Assembly (NCBI GenBank): GCA_045543655.1
Contig: JAZPXN010000056.1
Coordinates: 1 to 64,000, forward strand
Length of the DNA: 64,000 nt
Direction of reading: 5' to 3'
Source of the DNA: RGIG995 sp045543655
GTDB taxonomy: Bacteria; Bacillota; Clostridia; Oscillospirales; UBA644
The notes below the pieces were generated by a model. It saw only the letters and a list, made by a program, of their open reading frames with translations. It did no database searches and was not told the origin of the DNA. The position numbers and the translations under genes were made by a program. Every line of letters starts with the position of its first letter. Positions within the stretch are counted from its first letter, which is position 1. Shown piece by piece: positions 42,468-51,706 of the stretch.

Positions 42468-43775
42468 ATGGGAAAAGCCACTGATTTCCGCTATAACACC
42501 GGAGCGACCCGGGTTCCCTGGGCCGCCGTCGGAGAAAACTACAACGTTGCGGATCTGATGGAGATTATCAAGTTTCTGATGCAGGGGGAAGGCCCCGAAT
42601 ACGAACAGGCCATCGCCGCCGTCTGGGAGCAGGTGAAAAAGCTGGGAGAGGTCGCCACCCCTCCCGGGAAGCTGTCCTTGGCCTCTCAGGTGGAGGGAGC
42701 GGAGGAAGCCTGCAATCAATATCTTGGCACTTCCACCAGCACCTTCGTGACCAACGCCACCTCCGGCTTTGAGATTGCCTATAAATACGCAAACCTGAAG
42801 GCCGGCGACGAGGTTATCGTCCCCGCCATCACCTTCGTTGCCACCATGGCTTATCCCTTGGCCGTGGGTTGTAAGCTGGTCTTTGCCGACGTGGATCCCC
42901 GCACCATCAATATGGATCCTGCCGACGTGGCCCGGAAGATCACCCCCAAAACCAAAATGATCGTTCCCGTCCATATCGGCGGCTATCCCGTGGATCTGGA
43001 TCCCATTATGGAACTGGCCAAGAAGCACGATATTCTGGTTCTGGAAGACGCCGCTCACGCCTTCGGCGCCATGTACAAGGGCCGTAAGATCGGTACGATC
43101 GGCGATTTCGCCGCCTTTTCGTTCCACGAAGTGAAGAATATCACCTCCTTCGGGGAAGGGGGAATCGTTACTACCAACGTTCCCGGCTTCGGCCCCGAAA
43201 TGAAGCGGGCCCGGTTTTTGGGGTTGGATTTCACCGCGCCCATCAAAAACTGGCTTTATAATATCACGCCCATTCCCGGGAAGGAAAAGCCCTTCGTGGC
43301 CGCCAACTATTCCACGACGGAGATTCAGGGGCTGGGTCTGAAGCTGCAGATCAGCCGTAACGAGGAGATCATCGCCGCCCGTCGGAGAGCCGCCGCTTAT
43401 CTGAACGGCCGCTTTGAGGGCAACGACGCCATCATTCCTCAGGATCTGGGCAACGACGAAATTAAGCCCACCTTCCACCTTTATCTTCTGCAGATCGATC
43501 CCGCCAAGGCCGGCGGAGACGTGCAGGTTCTGAAGCGGAAGCTGGAGGAGAAGGGCGTTACCAATATTCCTCATTTTGGCCCGCTCTACCGCTTCAAGGT
43601 GGTCAGCGACATGGGCTACGACGCCGACGAGATCGCAAAGACCTGCCCCGTCTGCGAGGAAGTTTTTTACAAGAGATTTACCCACCTGCCCCTCTACGGC
43701 CTTTCCGACGAACAGCTGGAATATATGGCCGACGCCATCCTCGCCTCCATTGCAGAAATGCAGGCGGGTAAGTGA
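42468..43775 (+). CDS. DegT/DnrJ/EryC1/StrS-family aminotransferase
   Basis: 435-residue PLP enzyme. Family motifs: FVTNATSGFEIAYKY, GDEVIVPAITFVATMAYPL, LVLEDAAHAFGAMYKG and SFHEVKNITSFGEGG, where the Lys forms the Schiff base. It transfers an amino group to a keto-sugar or keto-cyclitol. It is about 50 residues longer than many family members, with an N-terminal extension. RBS GAGGAGG. It overlaps the following dehydrogenase by one base, suggesting the dehydrogenase makes its ketone substrate. Confidence 0.88.
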   Translation: MGKATDFRYNTGATRVPWAAVGENYNVADLMEIIKFLMQGEGPEYEQAIAAVWEQVKKLGEVATPPGKLSLASQVEGAEEACNQYLGTSTSTFVTNATSGFEIAYKYANLKAGDEVIVPAITFVATMAYPLAVGCKLVFADVDPRTINMDPADVARKITPKTKMIVPVHIGGYPVDLDPIMELAKKHDILVLEDAAHAFGAMYKGRKIGTIGDFAAFSFHEVKNITSFGEGGIVTTNVPGFGPEMKRARFLGLDFTAPIKNWLYNITPIPGKEKPFVAANYSTTEIQGLGLKLQISRNEEIIAARRRAAAYLNGRFEGNDAIIPQDLGNDEIKPTFHLYLLQIDPAKAGGDVQVLKRKLEEKGVTNIPHFGPLYRFKVVSDMGYDADEIAKTCPVCEEVFYKRFTHLPLYGLSDEQLEYMADAILASIAEMQAGK

Positions 43776-44806
43776 TGGGGAAGGTTCGCTGGGGCGTCAT
43801 CGGATGCGGAGGGATCGCCGACCGCAGAACCCTGCCCGGGATGATGCTCTCCACCAATTCCGAGCTCGTGGCCGTCATGGATTCCGACGGTGCCTCCGCC
43901 CGGCGGGTTGCGGAGAAATACGGCGCAAAATACGCCTTTGACCGTTATGAAGAGCTTTTGGCTCTGCCCGGGATCGACGCGGTCTATATCGCCTCTCCCG
44001 TCTTCGCTCACAAGGAGCAGGCCTTTGCCGCCGCCCGGGCCGGGAAGCATATTTTGCTGGAAAAGCCCCTGGGGCTGACGCTGAAGGAATCGGAAGAGAT
44101 CGTGGATTTCTGCGAGGCCTGCGGCGTAAAGCTGGGCGTGGGGCTGATGATGCGGTATCACGCTTATCATCAGGCCATCCGGAAGATCATTGCCGACGGT
44201 GTGATCGGAGATATCGTTTCTATGCGGGCTCAGTTTACCTGCTGGTATCCCAAAATGGAAAATTGCTGGCGGCAGGATCCCGATCTTTCCGGAGGCGGGG
44301 CTTTGATGGATATGGGGATCCATTGTATCGATCTTCTTCAATATCTCTCCGGCCTTACTGCCGTGGAATGCTCCGGCTTTGCCTATAATCAGACCTTTGG
44401 CTATGCCGCCGACGATTCCGCCGCCGTGATCATGAAGATGAACAACGGTGCTTTGGCTTACGTAGACAGCAATTTCAATATCCCCGACGCCGCCGCAAAA
44501 TGTCCGCTGGAGTTTTACGGCACCAAGGGGAGCATCGTGGCCGAGGGGACCCTCGGTCAGGTGGAGGGAGGCACCGTCCGGGTGCTTGCCTGCCCCGACG
44601 CCGCCGGATACGATGCGCAGCAGGACCGGAGTCTCGTGGAGCCGGTGGAGGTGACGGTGGAATTCGGCAATATGTACACCAAAGAGATCGAAGCCTTTGC
44701 CGCCGCCCTGCTCAACGGCACGGAGCCTCCCGTCAACGGCCGGAATACCTTGCTGAATCAGCGCGTCATTGAAGCGGTCTACCGGACCAACGGCGGAAAG
44801 CTGTGA
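43775..44806 (+). CDS. Gfo/Idh/MocA-family dehydrogenase
   Basis: 343 residues. NAD(P) motif WGVIGCGGIADR, the canonical ILLEKPLGL with catalytic Lys, and the substrate-side MGIHCIDLLQYLSG. Start ATG 43775 overlaps the aminotransferase stop (TGATG). Together with the DegT-type enzyme the pair fits synthesis of an amino sugar or aminocyclitol by oxidation then transamination. The product is unknown. Confidence 0.88.
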   Translation: MGKVRWGVIGCGGIADRRTLPGMMLSTNSELVAVMDSDGASARRVAEKYGAKYAFDRYEELLALPGIDAVYIASPVFAHKEQAFAAARAGKHILLEKPLGLTLKESEEIVDFCEACGVKLGVGLMMRYHAYHQAIRKIIADGVIGDIVSMRAQFTCWYPKMENCWRQDPDLSGGGALMDMGIHCIDLLQYLSGLTAVECSGFAYNQTFGYAADDSAAVIMKMNNGALAYVDSNFNIPDAAAKCPLEFYGTKGSIVAEGTLGQVEGGTVRVLACPDAAGYDAQQDRSLVEPVEVTVEFGNMYTKEIEAFAAALLNGTEPPVNGRNTLLNQRVIEAVYRTNGGKL

Positions 44807-44855
44807 CCGCTTCCCCCAATGCCCACCCCGGATAACGAATATTTTGTACGCAAAA

Positions 44856-44888
44856 AAGGATGCCTTCTTCGGAAGGCATCCTTGATTT
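44856..44888 (+). terminator. Terminator after the dehydrogenase
   Basis: AAGGATGCCTTC, short loop, GAAGGCATCCTT, then GATTTTATT. Also faces the minus-strand gene at 44920. Confidence 0.8.
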
Positions 44889-44919
44889 TATTATAGGAAA
44901 AACGGAGATCTTCGGGAAA

Positions 44920-45510
44920 TCAGCCCCCGTTGGCGGGTGCGCCGCCGCCATCGGGAATTGCGTTGCCGTCCCCCGTGGCCCCGCCGTCGTTCGTCGTCCC
45001 CCCGTCCTCGGTGGGCAGTTGATCGATCAGATCGGAAAGATCGCCGAATTCGCCCTTTTCAAAGCGGTTGATCAGGTCGTCGGGATCCCCGAATTCGCCC
45101 CTTTGGAAGCGTTCGATCAGATCGTTGAATTCCCCGTTCCGGTAGCGTTCCATCAGATCGTCCAGCTGATCCTTCGGGATTTGGCTGAGCATATCCTGAA
45201 TCCGTTCGGAAAAGGCCGGGCTGGTCGGATCAAAGGGAAATTCCGTGCCGATTATGCCCATGGCGGTGCGGATGGCCATGATGGCAGCCCCGGCCAGAAG
45301 GCCGCAGACCAAAAGCCCCACGATGCCCCAGGTCATCATGACCCGGGCGTAGTTTTTTATGCTTTTGTTTTTGGGCGCGAAGGCAAAGACGATGGCGGCA
45401 ATCAGCCCCACCACGGGGAGCGTGAACAGGGCAGACAGACCGAAATAAGTCCAGAAGCCCACGGTTTCGTCGTTCGTTCTTTCGGGAGCGGCGGTTTGGA
45501 TATTTTCCAT
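44920..45510 (-). CDS. Two-helix membrane protein with GEF repeats and Gly/Asp tail
   Basis: 196 residues, no family recognised. Two hydrophobic helices (about 22-45 and 55-80: LFTLPVVGLIAAIVFAFAP; WGIVGLLVCGLLAGAAIM). A polar part then contains a repeated ~15-residue unit, RYRNGEFNDLI, RFQRGEFGDPDDLI and RFEKGEFGDLSDLI, and ends in a Gly/Asp/Asn-rich, likely disordered tail. The repeat could be a coiled or helical docking surface. RBS GAGGAACC is weak. Confidence 0.7.
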   Translation of the reverse strand: MENIQTAAPERTNDETVGFWTYFGLSALFTLPVVGLIAAIVFAFAPKNKSIKNYARVMMTWGIVGLLVCGLLAGAAIMAIRTAMGIIGTEFPFDPTSPAFSERIQDMLSQIPKDQLDDLMERYRNGEFNDLIERFQRGEFGDPDDLINRFEKGEFGDLSDLIDQLPTEDGGTTNDGGATGDGNAIPDGGGAPANGG

Positions 45511-45554
45511 AACGGTTCCTCGTTTCTCCGCCGGAGCGGACGGTTTTTTCTTTT

Positions 45555-45583
45555 ATTATACAACAATTTCGGAGAAAAATCAA
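45555..45583 (-). promoter_or_regulatory. Promoter of the GEF-repeat gene
   Basis: Minus strand: TTGATT (45583-45578), 17 nt, TATAAT (45560-45555). Confidence 0.75.
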
Positions 45584-45628
45584 GAGAAAAAAGAAAGGGA
45601 CGGAAAATTTTTTCCGTCCCTTGCCGTT

Positions 45629-47773
45629 TTATTCTTTGGTCAGATGGAGGACGGTGCGCAGAATGGTGCGGACGTAGTGCTGCGCCTGCTCCCGATGGAA
45701 GCCCCGGTATTCCAGACCGCCGAAGGTTTCCAGTGCCTCGGTCAAAAGGCGGCAGACCGGCGCCGGGTCTTCGGTTTGGAAGTTCAGCAGCTTTTCCGCC
45801 ACGAGTCCGTAGTGCTGGAGGAAGGAAACGGGGTAATCCTCGGTGAATTTCCGGTCGCCCAGCTCCTTTTCCAGCTCCTTCAGGTAGGCCAGGGCGACGA
45901 GAAATTCCTTGATGCTCTCGTCGAATTTCCCCGCCTTAAAGTCGCATTCCCCGAAGTGGAGCCGGAGCCTGGGAAGGAAAAAATAGAGGTAGGGGTTGGT
46001 CTGCTTGTCGAAGGGAAAGTGATCGTATAATTCCCCGGCCTTCGTAAGCCACGCGCGCGCCTCGGTCACGTTTCCTTCTATCAGATAACTGAGCCCGATA
46101 TCCCGGAGCAGGGGAAGCATGGTTTCGCAGAATCCCCGGTCGTCGGAATAGGCTTCGGCAATCTTCAGGGCTTCCGTAAGGATCTTCCGGCCTTCTTCCG
46201 GCTTTCCGGTCTGCATCAGCTCCACGCCGTAGGCCCGTCCGCAGTTGACGGTGCCCAAGGCCTTCGGATAGTCCTCCGGCTCCTCCAGAAAGGCCGCGAA
46301 GGCCCGTTCCCAGGGGGCTTTGGCCGATTCGCCCTTGCCCATGGTCCGGCGGAAGATGCTCAATTCTCCCTCAACGGCGCCCCGGTAGGTCTTTCCGATC
46401 CCCAGCGGAGCGGCGATGCGGTCGGCCTCCTCCAGAATATCCAGGGCCTTTTCGTAGAATTCCACGGCGTCGGCGGTATTTCCTTCGTCCCGCAGGATCC
46501 GGGCGCCCCGGTTCAGAACGCCGATAAGACCGACGGTCACGTTGCCGTAGTCTGCCATGGCTTGATAATATTCGTCGTCCCGGGCACCGGGGAGGAGAGG
46601 CTTGGGGACACGGTGGGTGCGGTAGGCTTCTCTTTGGCGGCGATAGCCCGCCTCCGACAGCTTTGCGGCGGTCTTGATCCAATGGACGGCCAGCCGGGGA
46701 TTGCGGGGGACGCCCTTCCCGTGGAGATGGGCCAGGGCCAGTTCTTCTGCCGCCCGGGCGTTGCCGGCGTTTGCGGCGGATTCCAGTTTTTTCAGGGCGT
46801 ACTTTTCGTCGAATTCCACGAAAATGCCGTTGAGATAGGCAAGCCCCAGCCGGAAGTCGGCCTCGTTTTTTGGCAGACCGTTCTTGATCCCCGCGGTGGA
46901 TTTCAGGATTTTCCGGACGTAGGCCTCGAAGCCCCCGTCCCGGGTGGCCTTCCGCAGATCGTATTTTTCCACGCCGTGGAATTTCTTCTTCAGCCGTTCC
47001 GCTTCCGTGGGGAGCATTTCGAAGAGGAAAATATTCTTCTCCTTCTCCACCGCCCGGGGATATTCCTCCGTTTCCACGAAGTTGGTGCGGCTGACGATGC
47101 TGGGGGTGACGGTCATGGCGAAGATGTGGCAATCGTCCAACTCCCGGAAGATGGAATCGAGAAAATTCCGTCCCGTGGGCAGATATTTATCGTACCAAAC
47201 GGCGATCTTCCGCCCCGCTTCCCCCTTGTGAACGCACCGGATCAATTCCTGGGTATGCTTCAGATCTTCCTTGCAGTAGCTGATAAACATCCGGTGGGAG
47301 AAGACCTTCTCCACCTCTTTGATCATCCTCGAATCGATGAGGATCTCCGACAGGGCCCGCTTCAGCTTCTCGTCGAATTCCCCGTCGCCCATCCGCAGAT
47401 ATTGGAGATTTTCGGTCTCCTCGTTGAACCGCTTCCCCACGCTCTCGTCGTAAAGCAGGGGCAGAACCGATCTGTTGCGGTCGGCGGCGAAGCGGAATTC
47501 CTCGTCCTGAAATCCCCCTTCTCCGTCAAACCATTTTTCGGTCACGGGGATGACGATCAGGTGGAAGTCGGCGATCTCTTCCGGGTCGAAATCTTCTTTT
47601 TCCGTATCGGCCAATCGGTGGGCGATGACGCAATCCGGCTCGATCTTCCGGATCATTTCGCAGATCTCGTCGAATTTCTCCAGATCGTCGGGATGGCAGG
47701 AGACGAAGATCCTGCGGGGATGGTTTTTCGGGTCCCGGATCGATTCGGGGGTATATCGTATGGTTTCTTTCAT
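45629..47773 (-). CDS. TIR-TIR-Sel1/TPR protein, putative defence effector
   Basis: 714 residues. A first TIR-like domain (about 18-125: RRIFVSCHPDDLEKFDEI) appears degenerate. A second TIR domain (about 155-285) has HRMFISYCKEDLKHTQELI, VWYDKYLPTG and TNFVETEEYPRAV, which holds a candidate catalytic Glu. Sel1-type repeats follow (LGLAYLNGIFVEFDEKYA; ELALAHLHGKGVPRN), then TPR-like helices to the end. TIR domains often hydrolyse NAD+ or signal; repeats sense or scaffold. ATG 47773 follows AGAGGTG. Divergent from the DUF262 gene, making a defence role plausible but unproven. Confidence 0.78.
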   Translation of the reverse strand: MKETIRYTPESIRDPKNHPRRIFVSCHPDDLEKFDEICEMIRKIEPDCVIAHRLADTEKEDFDPEEIADFHLIVIPVTEKWFDGEGGFQDEEFRFAADRNRSVLPLLYDESVGKRFNEETENLQYLRMGDGEFDEKLKRALSEILIDSRMIKEVEKVFSHRMFISYCKEDLKHTQELIRCVHKGEAGRKIAVWYDKYLPTGRNFLDSIFRELDDCHIFAMTVTPSIVSRTNFVETEEYPRAVEKEKNIFLFEMLPTEAERLKKKFHGVEKYDLRKATRDGGFEAYVRKILKSTAGIKNGLPKNEADFRLGLAYLNGIFVEFDEKYALKKLESAANAGNARAAEELALAHLHGKGVPRNPRLAVHWIKTAAKLSEAGYRRQREAYRTHRVPKPLLPGARDDEYYQAMADYGNVTVGLIGVLNRGARILRDEGNTADAVEFYEKALDILEEADRIAAPLGIGKTYRGAVEGELSIFRRTMGKGESAKAPWERAFAAFLEEPEDYPKALGTVNCGRAYGVELMQTGKPEEGRKILTEALKIAEAYSDDRGFCETMLPLLRDIGLSYLIEGNVTEARAWLTKAGELYDHFPFDKQTNPYLYFFLPRLRLHFGECDFKAGKFDESIKEFLVALAYLKELEKELGDRKFTEDYPVSFLQHYGLVAEKLLNFQTEDPAPVCRLLTEALETFGGLEYRGFHREQAQHYVRTILRTVLHLTKE

Positions 47774-47847
47774 GATGCAATTCACCTCTTACAAAGAACC
47801 CCGCCGCGGCGGAGCTTTTCGCAAACCCTTTCTTATCTTATGCCATT

Positions 47848-47876
47848 ATTATACTATATCCCCGCCAAAAAAGCAA
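47848..47876 (-). promoter_or_regulatory. Promoter of the TIR gene
   Basis: Minus strand: TTGCTT (47876-47871), 17 nt, TATAAT (47853-47848). Confidence 0.7.
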
Positions 47877-47914
47877 GCCCCCGTCGCCACCGCGAAAAAA
47901 CTTGTAAAAAATCC

Positions 47915-47942
47915 TTGACATTCTGTCGAAATATGGTATAAT
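47915..47942 (+). promoter_or_regulatory. Promoter of the DUF262 unit
   Basis: TTGACA at 47915-47920, 16 nt, TATAAT at 47937-47942. The surrounding ~56 bp closely resemble those at 49891-49950. Confidence 0.85.
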
Positions 47943-47960
47943 GAAATGGGAGACAAAAGC

Positions 47961-48023
47961 ATGAATGACTGCTTAGAACAATCCCTCGCAGAAATCCGTG
48001 AAAAACTATCGAACCTTCAATAA
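47961..48023 (+). CDS. 20-residue open frame ahead of the DUF262 gene
   Basis: ATG 47961 opens MNDCLEQSLAEIREKLSNLQ then stop. It is the first start codon after the promoter, with GGGAGA about 10 nt ahead. It ends 22 nt before the DUF262 start. It may be a leader peptide or the N-terminal stub of a gene displaced by insertion of the DUF262 cassette. No family recognised. Confidence 0.35.
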   Translation: MNDCLEQSLAEIREKLSNLQ

Positions 48024-48045
48024 AAATGATATAAGGAGCATAATT

Positions 48046-49692
48046 ATGAGACCAGTTTCAATCCCCCTTAAACTTTCCGAAATAGAAACAAATTTGATGA
48101 ATGGCACATATGTCATTCCTGACTTCCAGAGAGATTTCGTTTGGAGTATCGAGCAATCTGCAAAACTTCTAGATAGTTGGATTAAAGGCTATCCTTTAGG
48201 GGCTTTTATACTTTGGACAACAGACGAGAAACTTTGTTCAATAAAAGAAATTGGGAACACTGTACTGTATAACCAGCAAGATGAGACTCAAAAAACTACT
48301 TACATTTTAGATGGACAGCAACGAATCACAAGTATTTTTGCTGCAATAAAAGGCTTAACCATAAAAAATCGCTCCTATGAAAACATTATTATTAATTTAG
48401 ATGCAGATCTTTCAGACTATGAAACTGATATAGTCACCGTTCGTAGCAATCGTAATGAAGATGATGTAGACTTTGTACATATCAGTTTTGCGAAACTTTA
48501 TACGAATAATTACAAGTATTTTTATGAGAATTTTCCAAACCACCTTGATCAAATTACAAATATCCAAACGAGATTGAAAGAACTGGATTTCCCATCCATC
48601 AAAATTGAAGGCGTAAATATCGACGTGGCTACGGATATTTTCACTCGCTTAAATACAGGAGGCAAAAAATTAACTCCGTTTGAAATTATGACAGCGAAAA
48701 CATACAAAGTAGACGTTTTCAATCTCGTTGAAAAGGCAAAAGACTGTCGAGATAATCTGAATATAGCGTATAAAAATTCTGTTTCCGATGGAGACCTTTT
48801 AAAAATGGTTGCTCTCTGCAAACGAGGCGGAACGTCTATAAGCCATCAGCTCCAATTGACGCGAGATGAAATGATTGAATCCTTCGATTCTGTTGTTAAT
48901 GCTCTTAATTCGGCCATTTCATTCTGCATCTATTCTCTCAAACTTCCCATTGGAAATATGTTAGCATATACCCCTATTCTGTACCTGTATACATATTTCT
49001 TCTATAAGTATAATCCAAACAATCAATCGCTTAAATCTCCGAGTAAAAAACAACAAGATTATCTTATCGATTATTATTGGCGTTGTGTTCTTACTGGTCG
49101 TTTTGGGAGAGCAACGGATCCAAGAATTTCTACAGATGCAAAAAATATTTTTGATAAAATTTTAAAAGAACAAAAGCCAGAGCAATTCCCAGTTTCTCTG
49201 TCTGTAGAGACGTTTATCGAAGCAGGGGCTTTTGCTCAAAAGACAGCTTACATTAAGGGGCTGATTGGATTATTAATGTCTTTGACTCCTAAATCTTTAT
49301 CGAAGAACTCCTTGGTAAGCTTTGATCAAAACTGGATTTCAAAATCCGAAAAGAATAATTATCATCATTTCTTTCCCCAAAGAATGGTAGGAATGAACTG
49401 GACAAATGAACCCATAAATAATATCTGCAACATCATCCTGCAAGATGCTTCAACAAACCAAAGAGATATTGGGAATCGTCGCCCCAGCGATTACATAAAA
49501 GAATTCTCGCAAATTAATACCAACCTGAATGAAACATTAAAATGTCACTTGATTCATGATATTGATTCTTACGGGATTAATAAGGATGATTTCAATAAGT
49601 TTATCCGCAAGCGTGCTGCCGCATTTATTGAAGAACTGAAATCCAGACTTGTGTTAATAAGTGGGGATTCTATTAATTCGTCGATTAAATAA
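48046..49692 (+). CDS. DUF262/HNH (GmrSD-like) protein
   Basis: 548 residues. The N-terminal DUF262 domain has IPDFQRDFVWSIEQSAKLLD and the ParB-like TYILDGQQRITSIFAA. The C-terminal region carries an HNH-type core, NNYHHFFPQRMVGMNW then NICNIILQD and IGNRRPSDYIKE, as in DUF1524-like nucleases. Such proteins form type IV restriction or other anti-phage systems. The codon use is strikingly AT-rich against GC-rich neighbours, a sign of transfer. ATG 48046 follows AAGGAG. A perfect terminator follows. Confidence 0.85.
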   Translation: MRPVSIPLKLSEIETNLMNGTYVIPDFQRDFVWSIEQSAKLLDSWIKGYPLGAFILWTTDEKLCSIKEIGNTVLYNQQDETQKTTYILDGQQRITSIFAAIKGLTIKNRSYENIIINLDADLSDYETDIVTVRSNRNEDDVDFVHISFAKLYTNNYKYFYENFPNHLDQITNIQTRLKELDFPSIKIEGVNIDVATDIFTRLNTGGKKLTPFEIMTAKTYKVDVFNLVEKAKDCRDNLNIAYKNSVSDGDLLKMVALCKRGGTSISHQLQLTRDEMIESFDSVVNALNSAISFCIYSLKLPIGNMLAYTPILYLYTYFFYKYNPNNQSLKSPSKKQQDYLIDYYWRCVLTGRFGRATDPRISTDAKNIFDKILKEQKPEQFPVSLSVETFIEAGAFAQKTAYIKGLIGLLMSLTPKSLSKNSLVSFDQNWISKSEKNNYHHFFPQRMVGMNWTNEPINNICNIILQDASTNQRDIGNRRPSDYIKEFSQINTNLNETLKCHLIHDIDSYGINKDDFNKFIRKRAAAFIEELKSRLVLISGDSINSSIK

Positions 49693-49716
49693 AAAATCAA
49701 CACTAATACGCATTTT

Positions 49717-49748
49717 ATCAGCCAGTCTCGAGACTGGCTGATTTTTTT
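49717..49748 (+). terminator. Terminator after the DUF262 gene
   Basis: ATCAGCCAGTCTC with GAGACTGGCTGAT, then seven T: a perfect stem of 13 bp. Confidence 0.93.
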
Positions 49749-49913
49749 ACCATACAATTCGCTTTCCCCGTATTTTGCAAAAGTCAAATATTGACAAAGG
49801 CGAAGATAATTGCCATGCTCGTCCGAGGCGTTCGGGGCGGTGCGGAAGGGGCGCGCAGGGGGTGCGGGAGGCGGTGCGGGGCGCGGGGGTGAAAAAACTT
49901 GCAAAAAAATTCC

Positions 49914-49941
49914 TTGACAATCTGCCGAAATATGGTATAAT
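49914..49941 (+). promoter_or_regulatory. Promoter of the ABC exporter
   Basis: TTGACA at 49914-49919, 16 nt, TATAAT at 49936-49941. The 49815-49890 stretch upstream is very G-rich on this strand and holds no convincing gene. Confidence 0.85.
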
Positions 49942-49972
49942 AAAACGGTATACCAACGAAAGAGGTGCCCCT

Positions 49973-51694
49973 ATGCTTCGGAATTTTATTTCCTATTACA
50001 AGCCCTACCGGAAGCTGTTCGCCATCGATATGATCTGCGCCCTTCTGGTGTCGGTCTGCAACCTGATCTACCCTTATCTGGCCAAGGATATCATCAATAT
50101 TTACGTTCCGGACAAGAATCTGCGGATGATCCTGATCTGGGGTGGTATTCTGCTTCTGATCTACGTGATCAAGGCGGTGCTGAATTTTATCATTCAGTAC
50201 TGGGGTCACCTGGTGGGCGTTGGAATGCAGGGGGATATGCGCAGCGATCTGTTCCGCAAGCTGCAGTCCCTGCCCTTCTCGTTTTTCGACGATAACAAGA
50301 CCGGGTCGCTCATGTCCCGGGTGACCAACGATCTGCAGGATATTTCCGAATTGGCTCACCACGGCCCCGAGGATCTGTTTCTGTCGGTGCTGTCTCTGCT
50401 GGGCTCCTTCTTTATCATGCTGGATATCGACTGGCGGCTGACGCTGATCGTCTTTTCCGCCATCCCCTTCATCGTGCTTTTTGCGGTGTCCACCCGGAAG
50501 GAGATGATGCGCTCCTTCAAGATGACCCGGGAGGAGATCGCCGGGGTCAACGCCGAGCTGGAGACCTCCATTTCCGGCATCCGGGTCTCCAAATCCTATA
50601 CCGCCGAGGCCTCGGAGCAGGCCAAGTTCGACCGGGCCAACGATCGCTTCCGTTACGCCCGCCGCCGTTCCTACCGGATCATGGGGATCTTCTTCTCCGG
50701 CATGGGGCTGATGACCGATCTTCTGTATCTGCTGACCCTGGTGGCCGCCGGTATTTTCTTCCTGAAGGGGGAGATCGATCCCGGGGAATTCGCCGCCTTT
50801 TTGCTGTATATTTCCATGTTCCTCGATCCCATCAAAAAGCTGATCAATATCTTCGAGCAGCTGCAGAACGGGATGACCGGCTTTGCCCGGTTCCGGGAAA
50901 TTATGGACCAGAACCCCGAAACCGACTGCGAAAATCCCGAGGAATTGGGGGAGGTAAAAGGGGAGATCCGCTTTGATAACGTGTCCTTCTCGTATCGGGA
51001 GGGGGACGAAAAGCCGGTCATCGACGATCTTTCCCTCACCATTGCCGCCGGCCGCACCGTGGCGCTGGTTGGCCCCTCCGGCGGCGGAAAGACCACGCTG
51101 TGCAATCTGATTCCCCGGTTTTACGAGATCGACGGCGGCACGATCACCCTCGACGGTCACGATATCCGCAATCTGCGGCGGCAGGAGCTTCGGCAGAACA
51201 TCGGCACCGTGGCCCAGGACGTATTCCTGTTCGAGGGCACCGTCCGGGATAATATCCGCTTCGGCAAGCCCGACGCCACCGACGAGGAGATCATCGAGGC
51301 CGCCAAAAAAGCGGAGATCCACGATTTCGTCTCGTCTCTGCCCCAGAGCTACGACACCAACGTGGGCGAGCGGGGCGTGAAGCTGTCCGGCGGGCAGAAG
51401 CAGCGCATTTCCATTGCCCGGGTCTTCCTGAAGGACCCTGCCATTTTGATTCTCGACGAAGCCACCTCCGCCCTGGATAACGTCACCGAACAGCAGATCC
51501 GCCGGGCGCTGGACAAGCTGAGCGAGGGCCGCACGGGGCTGATCGTGGCCCACCGCCTCTCCACCGTCAAGAATGCCGACGAGATCATCGTGCTGACCGC
51601 CGAGGGCGTGGCGGAACGGGGCAATCACGAGCAATTGCTGGAAAAGAACGGCATCTACGCCGATCTTTACCGGTCTCAGTTCAAAGAAGACTAA
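49973..51694 (+). CDS. ABC exporter, half-transporter (MsbA/LmrA type)
   Basis: 573 residues: a six-helix membrane domain (about 1-310), then an ATPase. Walker A is VGPSGGGKTT, the Q-loop VAQDVFLFEG, the signature LSGGQKQR, Walker B ILILDEATS and the switch His is in AHRLS. It works as a homodimer or with a partner; the substrate (lipid, peptide or drug) cannot be told. ATG 49973 with AGAGGTG ahead. The exonuclease gene follows after 12 nt. Confidence 0.92.
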   Translation: MLRNFISYYKPYRKLFAIDMICALLVSVCNLIYPYLAKDIINIYVPDKNLRMILIWGGILLLIYVIKAVLNFIIQYWGHLVGVGMQGDMRSDLFRKLQSLPFSFFDDNKTGSLMSRVTNDLQDISELAHHGPEDLFLSVLSLLGSFFIMLDIDWRLTLIVFSAIPFIVLFAVSTRKEMMRSFKMTREEIAGVNAELETSISGIRVSKSYTAEASEQAKFDRANDRFRYARRRSYRIMGIFFSGMGLMTDLLYLLTLVAAGIFFLKGEIDPGEFAAFLLYISMFLDPIKKLINIFEQLQNGMTGFARFREIMDQNPETDCENPEELGEVKGEIRFDNVSFSYREGDEKPVIDDLSLTIAAGRTVALVGPSGGGKTTLCNLIPRFYEIDGGTITLDGHDIRNLRRQELRQNIGTVAQDVFLFEGTVRDNIRFGKPDATDEEIIEAAKKAEIHDFVSSLPQSYDTNVGERGVKLSGGQKQRISIARVFLKDPAILILDEATSALDNVTEQQIRRALDKLSEGRTGLIVAHRLSTVKNADEIIVLTAEGVAERGNHEQLLEKNGIYADLYRSQFKED

Positions 51695-51706
51695 AGAAGG
51701 TTTTTT

